64,000 nt of DNA from Bacteroidia bacterium (GTDB lineage: Bacteria > Bacteroidota > Bacteroidia > Bacteroidales > UBA932), in the NCBI GenBank assembly GCA_030537315.1, contig JAUNNZ010000001.1:1-64000 (forward strand), in the 5' to 3' direction. Both the position numbers and the translations under genes were made by a program. Positions within the stretch are counted from its first letter, which is position 1. Each line of letters starts with the position of its first letter. Shown here piece after piece: positions 17,451 through 25,383 of this stretch. The notes below the pieces were generated by a model. The model had not been told where the DNA came from, did no database searches, and saw only the letters and a program-made list of their open reading frames with translations.

Positions 17451-18554
17451 ATGCCCGAAGAAAATTACGGCCTGGATCTCCACTGCTCGATGATTCTGGA
17501 CGAATACCGCTGCAATCTTGCTGTATTCGAACAGATGAAGGGCATAGTCATGGAGACCATTTCCAGCTCGCTCAAAGAGAACAGCCTCCTTGTGACGGCG
17601 CTGGAATCTCGCGTGAAAGCCGAAGCCAGCCTTGCAGGCAAATTGAGCCTCAAAGGCCACAAGTACCGCGACCTGGCCGACCTGACGGACATCCTCGGTG
17701 TCAGGGTCATAACTTTCTACAGTGACGAGGTTGACAAGATTGCCGCACTGATCCAGGAAAAATTCGAAATTGACTGGGACAATTCCGTTGACAAGCGCAA
17801 ACAGCACGCGCTTGAAAGTTTCGGCTATATGTCACTTCACTACATATGCCGCATTCCGGAATCCATTTTCAAAGATCCCGCACACCCGGAGATAAATACA
17901 TTCCGCTTCGAAGTCCAGATGCGCACGGCCCTTCAGCACGTCTGGGCGAACATGTACCACGATACCGGCTATAAGTCCGGTGTCGAAATCCCCCACGAGC
18001 ACATCCGAAGCCTCACTCGTCTTGCCGGAGTCCTCGAACTCGCCGATGACGAGTTCAGCCGCATCCGCGTACAGATCAACGATTACCGCAGGAAAGTGCA
18101 GGCTCTGGTGAAGGACAACAACTTTGATGACGTCCCATTGAACGGCGACACATTCAAGAGTTACCTTGACCTGGGGCCGTTCGATATGCTCAACGAGAAG
18201 ATTGCGGCCATCAATCAGGCTGAAATCCAGAAACTCAACCTGATGTTCTTCCTTGACCCACTCAAGAAATTGGGATTCTCGACTCTTGGAGACATAGAGA
18301 AGATGAAGGCCGAATGCTCAGATTACGCCTACAGGCTCGCCGTCCACCAGATTGGAAAGACAGACCTTGACATAGTTTCCTCCGCCATAGGATTGCAGAA
18401 TCTATGCATAACCTATATTTTCAAACACGAAGGGACTGTAAAGGAAATGACATATTTTCTGGATACCCTCAACGGCACTTCCGACTATAACAGGCAGCAG
18501 GCGGAAAGATTGTTCGAGCAGATCAACAGGCTCAGATTGCAAGACATAAAATAG
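17451..18554 (+). CDS. RelA/SpoT-type (p)ppGpp synthetase without HD or ACT domains
   Basis: Transfers pyrophosphate from ATP to GDP or GTP to make the alarmone (p)ppGpp. In 367 residues the synthetase core covers about 30-230: YRDLADLTDILGVRV near 73-87, FGYMSLHYICRIP near 124-136 (the GYxSLH motif) and EVQMRTALQHVWANMYHD near 154-171. A C-terminal region of ~130 residues has no family that I recognise. No HD hydrolase or TGS/ACT domain is present, which distinguishes it from full RelA/SpoT. The next gene encodes the missing HD hydrolase as a separate protein. Confidence 0.88.
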   Translation: MPEENYGLDLHCSMILDEYRCNLAVFEQMKGIVMETISSSLKENSLLVTALESRVKAEASLAGKLSLKGHKYRDLADLTDILGVRVITFYSDEVDKIAALIQEKFEIDWDNSVDKRKQHALESFGYMSLHYICRIPESIFKDPAHPEINTFRFEVQMRTALQHVWANMYHDTGYKSGVEIPHEHIRSLTRLAGVLELADDEFSRIRVQINDYRRKVQALVKDNNFDDVPLNGDTFKSYLDLGPFDMLNEKIAAINQAEIQKLNLMFFLDPLKKLGFSTLGDIEKMKAECSDYAYRLAVHQIGKTDLDIVSSAIGLQNLCITYIFKHEGTVKEMTYFLDTLNGTSDYNRQQAERLFEQINRLRLQDIK

Positions 18555-18557
18555 GCT

Positions 18558-19136
18558 ATGGGCAACAAATTCATGGACACATCATTCCTTGACAAGGCAA
18601 TATCATTCGCCGTCAAGGCACACGCCGATTCAGAACGACGCGGCAAGGGATTCCCTTACGTCGTACATCCTCTTGAAGCAATGTCGATCGTCGCTTCGAT
18701 GACGCCTGACCAGGAACTGCTGGCCGCCGCCGCCCTCCACGACACGGTAGAAGACACAGGTGTGACGGTTGATGACCTCCGCCGGGAGTTCGGCGACCGC
18801 GTTGCCAATCTGGTGGAAGCGGAATCCGACGTCTTCGTAGAAGGTCTCTCTGAAGAAGCCAGCTGGCACGACCGCAAGAAAGCCGCCATCGACCGTTTGG
18901 CGGCGGCCCCGTTCGAGGCCAAGATGGTAGCCATGGGCGACAAGCTCTCGAATATGCGCGCAATCTGGCGCGACTACCAGGAGAAGGGCGATGAACTCTG
19001 GAAAATCTTTCACGCAAAGGATAAAGCCGACCACGAGTGGCATTACCGCGGTCTGGCCGCCAGCCTGTCCGAACTATCTGACACCTTCGCTTACCGGGAG
19101 TTCCTCTCCCTGATTGACGACGTGTTCAAGAAATAG
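18558..19136 (+). CDS. HD-domain small alarmone hydrolase (MESH1-like)
   Basis: A 192-residue HD phosphohydrolase. Motifs match the SpoT/MESH1 hydrolase: RRGKGFPYVVHP near 25-36, LHDTVEDTG near 60-68 (the metal-binding HD and ED) and MGDKLSNMR near 126-134. It would remove the 3' pyrophosphate from ppGpp. It lies 3 bp after the synthetase gene, so the two activities usually joined in SpoT are here split into adjacent genes. ATG at 18558 is the only good start. A strong inverted repeat follows 4 bp after the stop. Confidence 0.85.
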   Translation: MGNKFMDTSFLDKAISFAVKAHADSERRGKGFPYVVHPLEAMSIVASMTPDQELLAAAALHDTVEDTGVTVDDLRREFGDRVANLVEAESDVFVEGLSEEASWHDRKKAAIDRLAAAPFEAKMVAMGDKLSNMRAIWRDYQEKGDELWKIFHAKDKADHEWHYRGLAASLSELSDTFAYREFLSLIDDVFKK

Positions 19137-19140
19137 TGGA

Positions 19141-19188
19141 CACATCATCAAAAAAGGCAGCCTGAAAGCTGCCTTTTTTGATGATGTG
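19141..19188. terminator. 21-bp perfect inverted repeat, bidirectional terminator touching the tRNA-Leu 3' end
   Basis: Arms 19141-19161 and 19168-19188 are perfect reverse complements with loop CTGAAA. The core GGCAGC/GCTGCC with A6/T6 tracts is a bidirectional terminator for the hydrolase operon (+) and tRNA-Leu (-). Pairing runs 9 bp beyond the A/T tracts (CACATCATC / GATGATGTG) into the last 2 nt of the tRNA gene. It has the same design as 9198-9255. Confidence 0.9.
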
Positions 19189-19269
19189 CGCGAGATGAGA
19201 CTCGAACTCACACAGGTTTTACCCCACTAGCTCCTGAAACTAGCGCGTCTACCATTTCGCCACCCGCGC
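19187..19269 (-). tRNA. tRNA-Leu (anticodon CAG)
   Basis: Reads CTG codons. Minus strand: acceptor GCGCGGG / CTCGCGC, anticodon stem CTAGT/GCTAG with loop TTCAGGA giving CAG, an extended variable arm (GTGGGGTAAAACCTGT region) as expected for class II tRNA-Leu, and a T-arm with TTCGAGT. Discriminator A; CCA not encoded. Confidence 0.95.
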
Positions 19270-19282
19270 AAGGATTGGAGTG

Positions 19283-19290
19283 CAAATATA
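19283..19290 (-). promoter_or_regulatory. -7 box of the tRNA-Leu promoter
   Basis: Minus-strand TATATTTG ends 13 nt before the tRNA 5' end, placing the transcription start a few nucleotides upstream of the mature tRNA. The -33 region has no clean TTTG at standard distance. The box lies just upstream of, or inside the tail of, the DUF3575 gene's downstream region. Confidence 0.55.
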
Positions 19291-19298
19291 CAACATTT

Positions 19299-19850
19299 TC
19301 AAAAAATATAAGTCAATGCCAGCATAATGTCGCCCGGTTTGACAAAATATTTGCCACCATCGGCAATTATGCGCCCGCAAGTCTGGCAGGCATAGGTCGT
19401 GAACCTGTCATATCCAAGCCAGACTCCAATCCCCACGTCGATATTCATATGCTTGTTGAGCATATATGTATAGCCTCCGCCCAATATGCCGCCGAACCTG
19501 TCACCTTCAGATGTTTCGCGGGAGACAAAGCCGCCCTGGTTATATTCCTGATAACGCAGCGCGCCTGAAAGCCACCAGCCCGAATAGCTGTGCCACGGCC
19601 AGAAGCGGGCGCCGGCGCTGTATGACAGCTGCCGGCTCTGAACCGCCTCCTCCCCCGACCTGTAGGTAAAAGGATTGTACTTCACCCCTGCATTCACGCT
19701 CCAATGCCTGTTCACGGCAAAAGAAGCCTGAAGGTTGAGTGTGCCGAGGTTTGCATAATCAAGCACATTCGTCGAAATTGCGAAGTCCTGGGCCCAGCCC
19801 AGCCCCGCGCCGGCGCAAAGCGCCAGCAAAGCCAAAATCATTCTCCTCAT
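19299..19850 (-). CDS. DUF3575-family outer-membrane protein
   Basis: A 183-residue secreted protein with signal peptide MRRMILALLALCAGAGLGWA. The mature part has alternating short amphipathic strands rich in Tyr, Trp and Gly (SVNAGVKYNPF, GWWLSGALRYQEY) and ends in LALTYIF, a C-terminal aromatic typical of beta-barrel proteins. The pattern and length fit DUF3575, a Bacteroidota outer-membrane family of unknown role. It starts directly after the stop of the metalloprotease-like lipoprotein gene (TGA then ATG), so the two are co-translated and may work together at the cell surface. Confidence 0.8.
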   Translation of the reverse strand: MRRMILALLALCAGAGLGWAQDFAISTNVLDYANLGTLNLQASFAVNRHWSVNAGVKYNPFTYRSGEEAVQSRQLSYSAGARFWPWHSYSGWWLSGALRYQEYNQGGFVSRETSEGDRFGGILGGGYTYMLNKHMNIDVGIGVWLGYDRFTTYACQTCGRIIADGGKYFVKPGDIMLALTYIF

Positions 19851-21419
19851 TCAATTATACCTTTCGAAAGCTTGATTTATAGTGTTTTTAAGTTCCGGAT
19901 ACAGGCTTACCAGCTTTTTCCGAAGCATATCTATATCCGTTATGTCAGAGCTCAGCGCGTCATATGTCTTGCCTCTTGTCAATCCCTTCGAGTCAAGGTT
20001 GATCAATATCTGTGGGCGGAACCAATATGACGTTCCGAATGCGGCCGCGGTATCCCCATATTTCTCCCTATAGAACATTGTCTGTACATAGTACGCCCAC
20101 ATCTCTCCGATTTCGCAATAGCCATGACCATCCTCCATTCCGGTTCCGTAAGTGACAAATCCCGAGCTGATGAATGACTTTATCACGAATTTGATGTACG
20201 AGTCCCAATATTTTATTCCGGCCTGCATGAAGTGGCTCGCGTGCGCCATTTCGTGTATGGCGTGCGAATAAACCGTCGCATAGTCGTTGCTGTCCCTCAG
20301 GCCCATTGTGATGTCGGGAAGGAACATCTTGATAAGGAATGTGTAATCCCCGAAATATTCGCCGATCAGCGAATTGTCTATGACCGCCCCCTGCTGGAGC
20401 ATTGGCGCCGAGCTGCAGGCAAGATTCTTGAACAGCCACAGTCTCAGGTTTGCAGGCGGCTTGCGGATGTCAGTCTTCTCACAGTCACTGTAATAATCAT
20501 ACCCGGCATTGTTCACCGCACACCGGCTGAACAGTATCTTGTCGGAATTGCCATCGACATTGATGTCATACCCCTCCGGGCTGTGCTTCCCGAATGATGA
20601 CACGGATGCCGGCACCAGTATCAGGTTGAAACCTATTCCAAAGCCCATCTTGTTCTTGAACACCAGACGGTACCTGACATCCGAACTGAACGACTTTCCC
20701 AAATTGTAGTTTCCGTCCTCATCCGTGAAGGCGCCTGCAAATTTCACGAAACTGTTGCAGGACACCTTGACGCCCTTGACACCGACATACTCTCCACTGC
20801 TGTCATCCAAGATCGTCACCCTTCCGACCGGGACGCCCGTCCCGTCGCCGGACTTGGTCTGCCCGGCCAGCATTGCCTCGTTTCCCGTAAGCCTGTAGGC
20901 TTCACGCTCCACGGCGGCCCAATCCACCCAGTCCGCCTTCGTGCCGCCGCCGGCATTCTCTACCAGATAGCAGTCGTCCAGTATCTCATGCCTGATTTTC
21001 CGGGGGAAGACAAAGTCTTTGCTGACAACGGCATATTGCCAGGTTATTTTCCCTTCTTCTATTTCAGGGTCATGGTAATAATCGCCTTCCTTGAGTATCC
21101 GGTAATCGACCGGGTGATCGACCATTTCGACGCCGATGTTCAGGAGAGTCTGCAGTTCCACCTCGTTTTTCGGCAGAAACCGCACGTAATAATCTGTCGG
21201 CTCGATCGGCACGCGCGATGCTTTCGTGCCATACACGGACTCCAGCGCACGCGTCATATTCTCCACGGTATATGGGTCATCAAGTTTTTCCCCGAGAACT
21301 ATCATATCGGAATCTTCAACCGCCACACGCGGCTCTTCGATGACAGTGGGGGAAATCAGGCTGCCGTCACAGGCGGCACAAATCAAAAGCAGAGTCAATA
21401 ATTTGGCAAGACGTTTCAT
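19851..21419 (-). CDS. Putative zincin-like metalloprotease lipoprotein
   Basis: A 522-residue lipoprotein (MKRLAKLLTLLLICAAC, Cys17). Around residues 193-260 lies a beta-sandwich segment like a carboxypeptidase-regulatory (CarboxypepD_reg) domain (GVKVSCNSFVKFAGAFTDEDGNYNLG). Near residue 385 is HEMAHASH, an HExxH zinc motif, and about 50 residues on comes EIGEMWAYY, whose Glu could be the third ligand, giving a gluzincin-like site. The N-terminal 190 residues are unassigned. It would act outside the cell or in the periplasm. The start is 21419; a weak -7-like GACCTTTG lies upstream. Protease activity is inferred from the motif only. Confidence 0.65.
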   Translation of the reverse strand: MKRLAKLLTLLLICAACDGSLISPTVIEEPRVAVEDSDMIVLGEKLDDPYTVENMTRALESVYGTKASRVPIEPTDYYVRFLPKNEVELQTLLNIGVEMVDHPVDYRILKEGDYYHDPEIEEGKITWQYAVVSKDFVFPRKIRHEILDDCYLVENAGGGTKADWVDWAAVEREAYRLTGNEAMLAGQTKSGDGTGVPVGRVTILDDSSGEYVGVKGVKVSCNSFVKFAGAFTDEDGNYNLGKSFSSDVRYRLVFKNKMGFGIGFNLILVPASVSSFGKHSPEGYDINVDGNSDKILFSRCAVNNAGYDYYSDCEKTDIRKPPANLRLWLFKNLACSSAPMLQQGAVIDNSLIGEYFGDYTFLIKMFLPDITMGLRDSNDYATVYSHAIHEMAHASHFMQAGIKYWDSYIKFVIKSFISSGFVTYGTGMEDGHGYCEIGEMWAYYVQTMFYREKYGDTAAAFGTSYWFRPQILINLDSKGLTRGKTYDALSSDITDIDMLRKKLVSLYPELKNTINQAFERYN

Positions 21420-21497
21420 ATCGGGTCATGTTTGTTCCGATGCAAAGGTCTGAAAGGCCATCCGTTTTGGATGCAAGACAAACGTTTAACTGACAAA

Positions 21498-21527
21498 ACA
21501 GCCCCTGCACCGATGTGCAGGGGCTGT
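21498..21527 (-). terminator. Terminator of the ftsY-pheT-DUF4296-deoC operon
   Basis: Perfect 13-bp stem ACAGCCCCTGCAC / GTGCAGGGGCTGT with a 4-nt loop. On the minus strand a short T-run follows (TTTTG). It lies 45 bp after the deoC stop. Confidence 0.8.
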
Positions 21528-21572
21528 CTCCTTATATAAGAAATCGTCGGAAAAGCTATGTAAAAAACCTGT

Positions 21573-22463
21573 TTAGAAGAATTTTACCGTCGTGTTCTCG
21601 ATTGCGCTCATAAGGCTGTTGCCGAGACGGCTCACTCCGAAACGGAAATAATCCTTGTTCATCCATTCTTCCCCGAGGACATTGAGTCCTATCGAATAGT
21701 AGTCGAGCGCGTCGTCTGCGTTGGAGATACCTCCGGCAGCCTTGAATCCCACCTTTCGTCCTGTCTTTTCATAGAATTTCCTGATGCAGGAGCACATTAT
21801 GTATGCGGCAAGCGGAGTGGCGTTGACATCAACCTTTCCGGTGGAAGTCTTGATGAAATCCGCGCCGGCCTCCATTGCGAGGAAGGAAGCCTCTGCAATG
21901 AGTTCCGGAGTGCCAAGCAGTCCGGTCTCAAGGATGACCTTGAGGATGACCTTGCGTCCCTGTGAAGCCGCAGCAGAATCAATCGCCTTCTTCATCTCCA
22001 CGATTTCCTCTGAAGCCCTGGCATAATCTCCGGCAAGGAAAGAATTCAAGGCAAGGACGATATCGACTTCGTCCGCACCGTCCCTGACGGCCAGCTCGCA
22101 TTCGCGGACCTTGACCTCAAGGAAGCTCTGGGCTGACGGGAAGCAGCTGGAAACGGTGGTCACGTGAATATCACCGCTTGCGCGGCGGTCGCGTACGACG
22201 GAAGCGAAATTCGGGAACACACAAATGGATGCTGGAAGCGGATATGACGGATATTCCTTCTGCAGTGAATTGGTCTTCTCGACGAGTTTGGTCACCGATG
22301 CTTCTGTGTCATTGGTGTGGAGAGTGGTCAGGTCCATCAGAGAAAAGCACTTCTTGAGGACCTCTGCATTCTTTAACGATCCAGGATGATGGACATTTCC
22401 CTGCGCATACGATTCAATTTCGGAAGCGCTTGGATTGAATCCGTATTTTTCTGAGTATGACAT
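21573..22463 (-). CDS. deoC: Deoxyribose-phosphate aldolase
   Basis: Class I aldolase that splits 2-deoxyribose-5-phosphate into glyceraldehyde-3-phosphate and acetaldehyde in nucleoside breakdown. The 296 residues are near the long (Bacteroidota) form. The Schiff-base Lys lies in ADFIKTSTGKV and the second conserved Lys in VGFKAAGGIS. The start at 22463 overlaps the 3' end of the DUF4296 gene by 91 bp; a start at an internal Met (FSLMDLTTL) would remove the conserved N-terminal helix, so the long start is kept. Last gene of the operon. Confidence 0.93.
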   Translation of the reverse strand: MSYSEKYGFNPSASEIESYAQGNVHHPGSLKNAEVLKKCFSLMDLTTLHTNDTEASVTKLVEKTNSLQKEYPSYPLPASICVFPNFASVVRDRRASGDIHVTTVSSCFPSAQSFLEVKVRECELAVRDGADEVDIVLALNSFLAGDYARASEEIVEMKKAIDSAAASQGRKVILKVILETGLLGTPELIAEASFLAMEAGADFIKTSTGKVDVNATPLAAYIMCSCIRKFYEKTGRKVGFKAAGGISNADDALDYYSIGLNVLGEEWMNKDYFRFGVSRLGNSLMSAIENTTVKFF

Positions 22464-22936
22464 TCTTCTACTATGTGTTTTGATTTTTGTTCAAGAAATT
22501 TGGCCGCATCCATATTCCAGCGGATGGAATCGGCGTCAAAGTCGATTTTCGTGTGTTTCAAATATGGCGCATTCAACCTGTTGACAGAGTCCCTGACGGC
22601 TATGTACTTCCGGAGCTCGTCGTGCTTGCGCCTCAGCTTGCCGGACGTGACGGAAGTGATTTTCTGAAATTCTTCGGGACGGTCAAGATAATAGTCCAGC
22701 GATTTGTAATAGTCCTTACGCGAATAACCGTATTTTTCGAAAACGGCATCATAAAGCAGCATCGTGTCAACCTGAGACCTGATATCGGAGTGCCTGTTGA
22801 CCCATTGGTCGGCCAGGAACATATCGGCATATATGTCAGACAGACGGTTTGCCGGAATCACTGTCGCGGGCGGTTCACAGCCCGCGATGCCGGCGAGCAT
22901 CGCGAAACCGAGAACTATTAGCCCGACCCTTTTCAT
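22373..22936 (-). CDS. DUF4296 lipoprotein
   Basis: A 187-residue lipoprotein (signal MKRVGLIVLGFAMLAGIAGC, Cys20). The helical region NRLSDIYADMFLADQWVN through YLDRPEEFQKI is the DUF4296 pattern, a Bacteroidota-only family of unknown function. It sits 3 bp after pheT. Its last 30 codons overlap the first part of deoC in another frame. The overlap region still encodes a charged helical tail (ECHTQKNTDSIQALPKLN), so both frames look genuinely coding. Confidence 0.82.
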   Translation of the reverse strand: MKRVGLIVLGFAMLAGIAGCEPPATVIPANRLSDIYADMFLADQWVNRHSDIRSQVDTMLLYDAVFEKYGYSRKDYYKSLDYYLDRPEEFQKITSVTSGKLRRKHDELRKYIAVRDSVNRLNAPYLKHTKIDFDADSIRWNMDAAKFLEQKSKHIVEECHTQKNTDSIQALPKLNRMRREMSIILDR

Positions 22937-22939
22937 CCA

Positions 22940-25381
22940 CTATCTGAGCTGGGCTCCGAACTGTGCCTGGAATGTAGTGAGCAGTCTTTCCATAAGGCGC
23001 TCGGTATCCTGGTCGGTGAGGGTCTTTTCAAGATCCTGGATAACGAAACTGAGAGCGTACTGCTTCTTTCCTGCAGGGATCTTGTCACCGCGGTAAACAT
23101 CGAAGAGGCCTACCTGCTTGAGCAAACCCTTGGACTGCTTGAAGGCGGCCGCGCGGAGCTGCTCGTAGGTGACGCTCTCGTCAAGAAGGAGAGCAAGGTC
23201 GCGGCGGACCTCAGGGAACTTCGGAAGTTCCTTGAAAGCAACCTTGTCACGCTTTACAAGTTCGAACAGGACTTTCCAGTTGATCTCTGCGGCAAAGACG
23301 GGCTGCTTCACGCCGAATCTCTTGGCGAGGCTCGGATTTACTGTACCCATCATCGCAAGCTGCTGGCCCTTGCCCGGGAGCTTGTATATCATTCCTTCAG
23401 AGAATATATCTGCAGGAGCCGGCTCATTCCAGAGCTGGTAGATATCGGCGCCGAAGCGCTTGAGAAGAAGCTCCAGATATCCCTTGAGCTGATAATAGCT
23501 GCTCTTTCCGGCATCTGTGCGCCAGGATTTGTCCGGAGTGCCGGTTATCATAAGGGTGAAGCACTGATGCTCCTCATATCCTTCGAGGGTCTCGCCGTTC
23601 TTTTCAGGAAGTCTCTGATATACGCTTCCGTACTCGAAGGTCTTCATAGACCCTATCTGGCGGTTGACATTATATGCGACGACCTCGAGACCGCTGAGGA
23701 TCAGAGTCTGGCGAAGCACGTTCAGATCCTGGCTGAGCGGATTCACGATGCGGACGCAATGGTCTGCCGGGAAGGTCTTCAGCTTCTCGTAATAGTCACC
23801 CTTGGTGAGGGAGTTGTTCATTATTTCGGTGAAACCGTTTGCCGCAAGGAAGTTGGAGATTCCGTTGCGGACAGCCTCCGGCTGCGGAGAAGGTGTCGCG
23901 TTTACGGACATCTTCATATGGCGTGGCAGCTCGATGTTGTTGTATCCGTAAATCCTGAGGATTTCCTCGACAACGTCACATTCCCTGGTCACGTCAATCA
24001 TATATGAAGGCGCAAGCACTTTCGCGCCATCGGCGCTCTTTGACACGAAGTCATACTGGAGCCAGCCGAGAATGTTTTCAATCACATCGTGGCCTATCTT
24101 CTTGCCGATGAATGACTCGATGCGATTGTAATCGAGGTCAATCGCGGCACGCGAGATCTTTTCAGGGTAAACCTCCTGAATGCCTCCGGTAACGGTACCT
24201 CCCGCACATTCCTGGATAAGGAGAACGGCGCGCTTGAGCGCAAACAGAGGAACTTCAGGATCGGCGCCGCGTTCGTAACGGAACGAAGCATCTGTCTGGA
24301 GCGTCTGGCTCTTGGAAGTCTTGCGGATTGACGCGGGATCGAAATAAGCGCTCTCCACAAACACATCGACCGTATTTTCCGTAACTCCGGATTCTTCACC
24401 TCCGAAGACGCCTGCTATGCACATAGGTGCGGAAGCGTTGGCGATGACCATATCGGTGGCGGCAAGCTTGCGCTCGACGCCGTCGAGGGTCTTGATCGTA
24501 TCGCCTGCGGCTGCGCGGCGGACAATCACCTTGCCGCCCTCGATCTTTGATGCATCGAAGGTATGGAGCGGCTGTCCGAGTTCGAAGAGCACGAAGTTGG
24601 ATATGTCGACGATATTGTTGATAGGACGGCTGCCTATGCTCTCGAGTTTCTTCTGGAGCCACTCCGGAGAAGGTCCGACCTTGATGCCCTTGACCGTGAT
24701 GCCGGTATAGCGCGGAGCACCCTTGCTGTCGAGGACTTCGACAGGGATGCCGGCGCCGGCGCCTTCCTTGAAGGCGTCAACTGACGGCTTGCAGAGTTCG
24801 CAAGGTATATTGTTGAGCTTGAGGTATGCATAGAGGTCGCGTGCGACGCCCCAGTGTGATGCAGCATCCACGCGGTTTGCCGTGATCTCATATTCGATGA
24901 CGGCCGAAGTCTCGAGCTTGAGGTACTCCTTCGCCGGAGTGCCCACCTTGGCGTCGGCAGGGAGAACCATGATGCCGGCATGGCTGGTGCCGATGCCGAG
25001 CTCGTCTTCGGCGCATATCATGCCGAAGCTCTCCACTCCACGGATTTTGGATTTCTTGATCTTGAAGTCGCCGGGAAGAACCGCGCCGATCTGTGCGAAA
25101 AGAACCTTCTGTCCGGCAGCGACATTAGGTGCGCCGCACACGACCTGAACCGGCTCGGCGCCGCCGTCATTGACGGTGGTGACGTGAAGGTGGTCGGAAT
25201 CCGGATGAGGCTCACAGGTGAGCACTTCAGCGACGACAACGTTTGCGAGGCCGCCTTCGACAGCCTCCTGCTCCTCAACGCCATCGACCTCGATGCCTAT
25301 CGAGGTCATTGCATCAGCCACCTGCTGCGGGTTGAGGTCGCACTTCAAATAATCCTTTAACCAATTGTAAGAGACTTTCAT
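22940..25381 (-). CDS. pheT: Phenylalanyl-tRNA synthetase beta subunit
   Basis: Beta subunit of the alpha2-beta2 PheRS. The 813 residues show the usual order: EMAP-like tRNA-binding fold (about 40-150, with EPHPDSDHLHV), B3/B4 editing domain (about 210-375), B5 (about 405-480), catalytic-like core (about 500-690) and C-terminal FDX-ACB anticodon-binding domain (about 720-813). pheS is not in the window, so the subunits are unlinked. It sits between ftsY (2-bp gap) and DUF4296 (3-bp gap). Confidence 0.96.
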   Translation of the reverse strand: MKVSYNWLKDYLKCDLNPQQVADAMTSIGIEVDGVEEQEAVEGGLANVVVAEVLTCEPHPDSDHLHVTTVNDGGAEPVQVVCGAPNVAAGQKVLFAQIGAVLPGDFKIKKSKIRGVESFGMICAEDELGIGTSHAGIMVLPADAKVGTPAKEYLKLETSAVIEYEITANRVDAASHWGVARDLYAYLKLNNIPCELCKPSVDAFKEGAGAGIPVEVLDSKGAPRYTGITVKGIKVGPSPEWLQKKLESIGSRPINNIVDISNFVLFELGQPLHTFDASKIEGGKVIVRRAAAGDTIKTLDGVERKLAATDMVIANASAPMCIAGVFGGEESGVTENTVDVFVESAYFDPASIRKTSKSQTLQTDASFRYERGADPEVPLFALKRAVLLIQECAGGTVTGGIQEVYPEKISRAAIDLDYNRIESFIGKKIGHDVIENILGWLQYDFVSKSADGAKVLAPSYMIDVTRECDVVEEILRIYGYNNIELPRHMKMSVNATPSPQPEAVRNGISNFLAANGFTEIMNNSLTKGDYYEKLKTFPADHCVRIVNPLSQDLNVLRQTLILSGLEVVAYNVNRQIGSMKTFEYGSVYQRLPEKNGETLEGYEEHQCFTLMITGTPDKSWRTDAGKSSYYQLKGYLELLLKRFGADIYQLWNEPAPADIFSEGMIYKLPGKGQQLAMMGTVNPSLAKRFGVKQPVFAAEINWKVLFELVKRDKVAFKELPKFPEVRRDLALLLDESVTYEQLRAAAFKQSKGLLKQVGLFDVYRGDKIPAGKKQYALSFVIQDLEKTLTDQDTERLMERLLTTFQAQFGAQLR

Positions 25382-25383
25382 AT

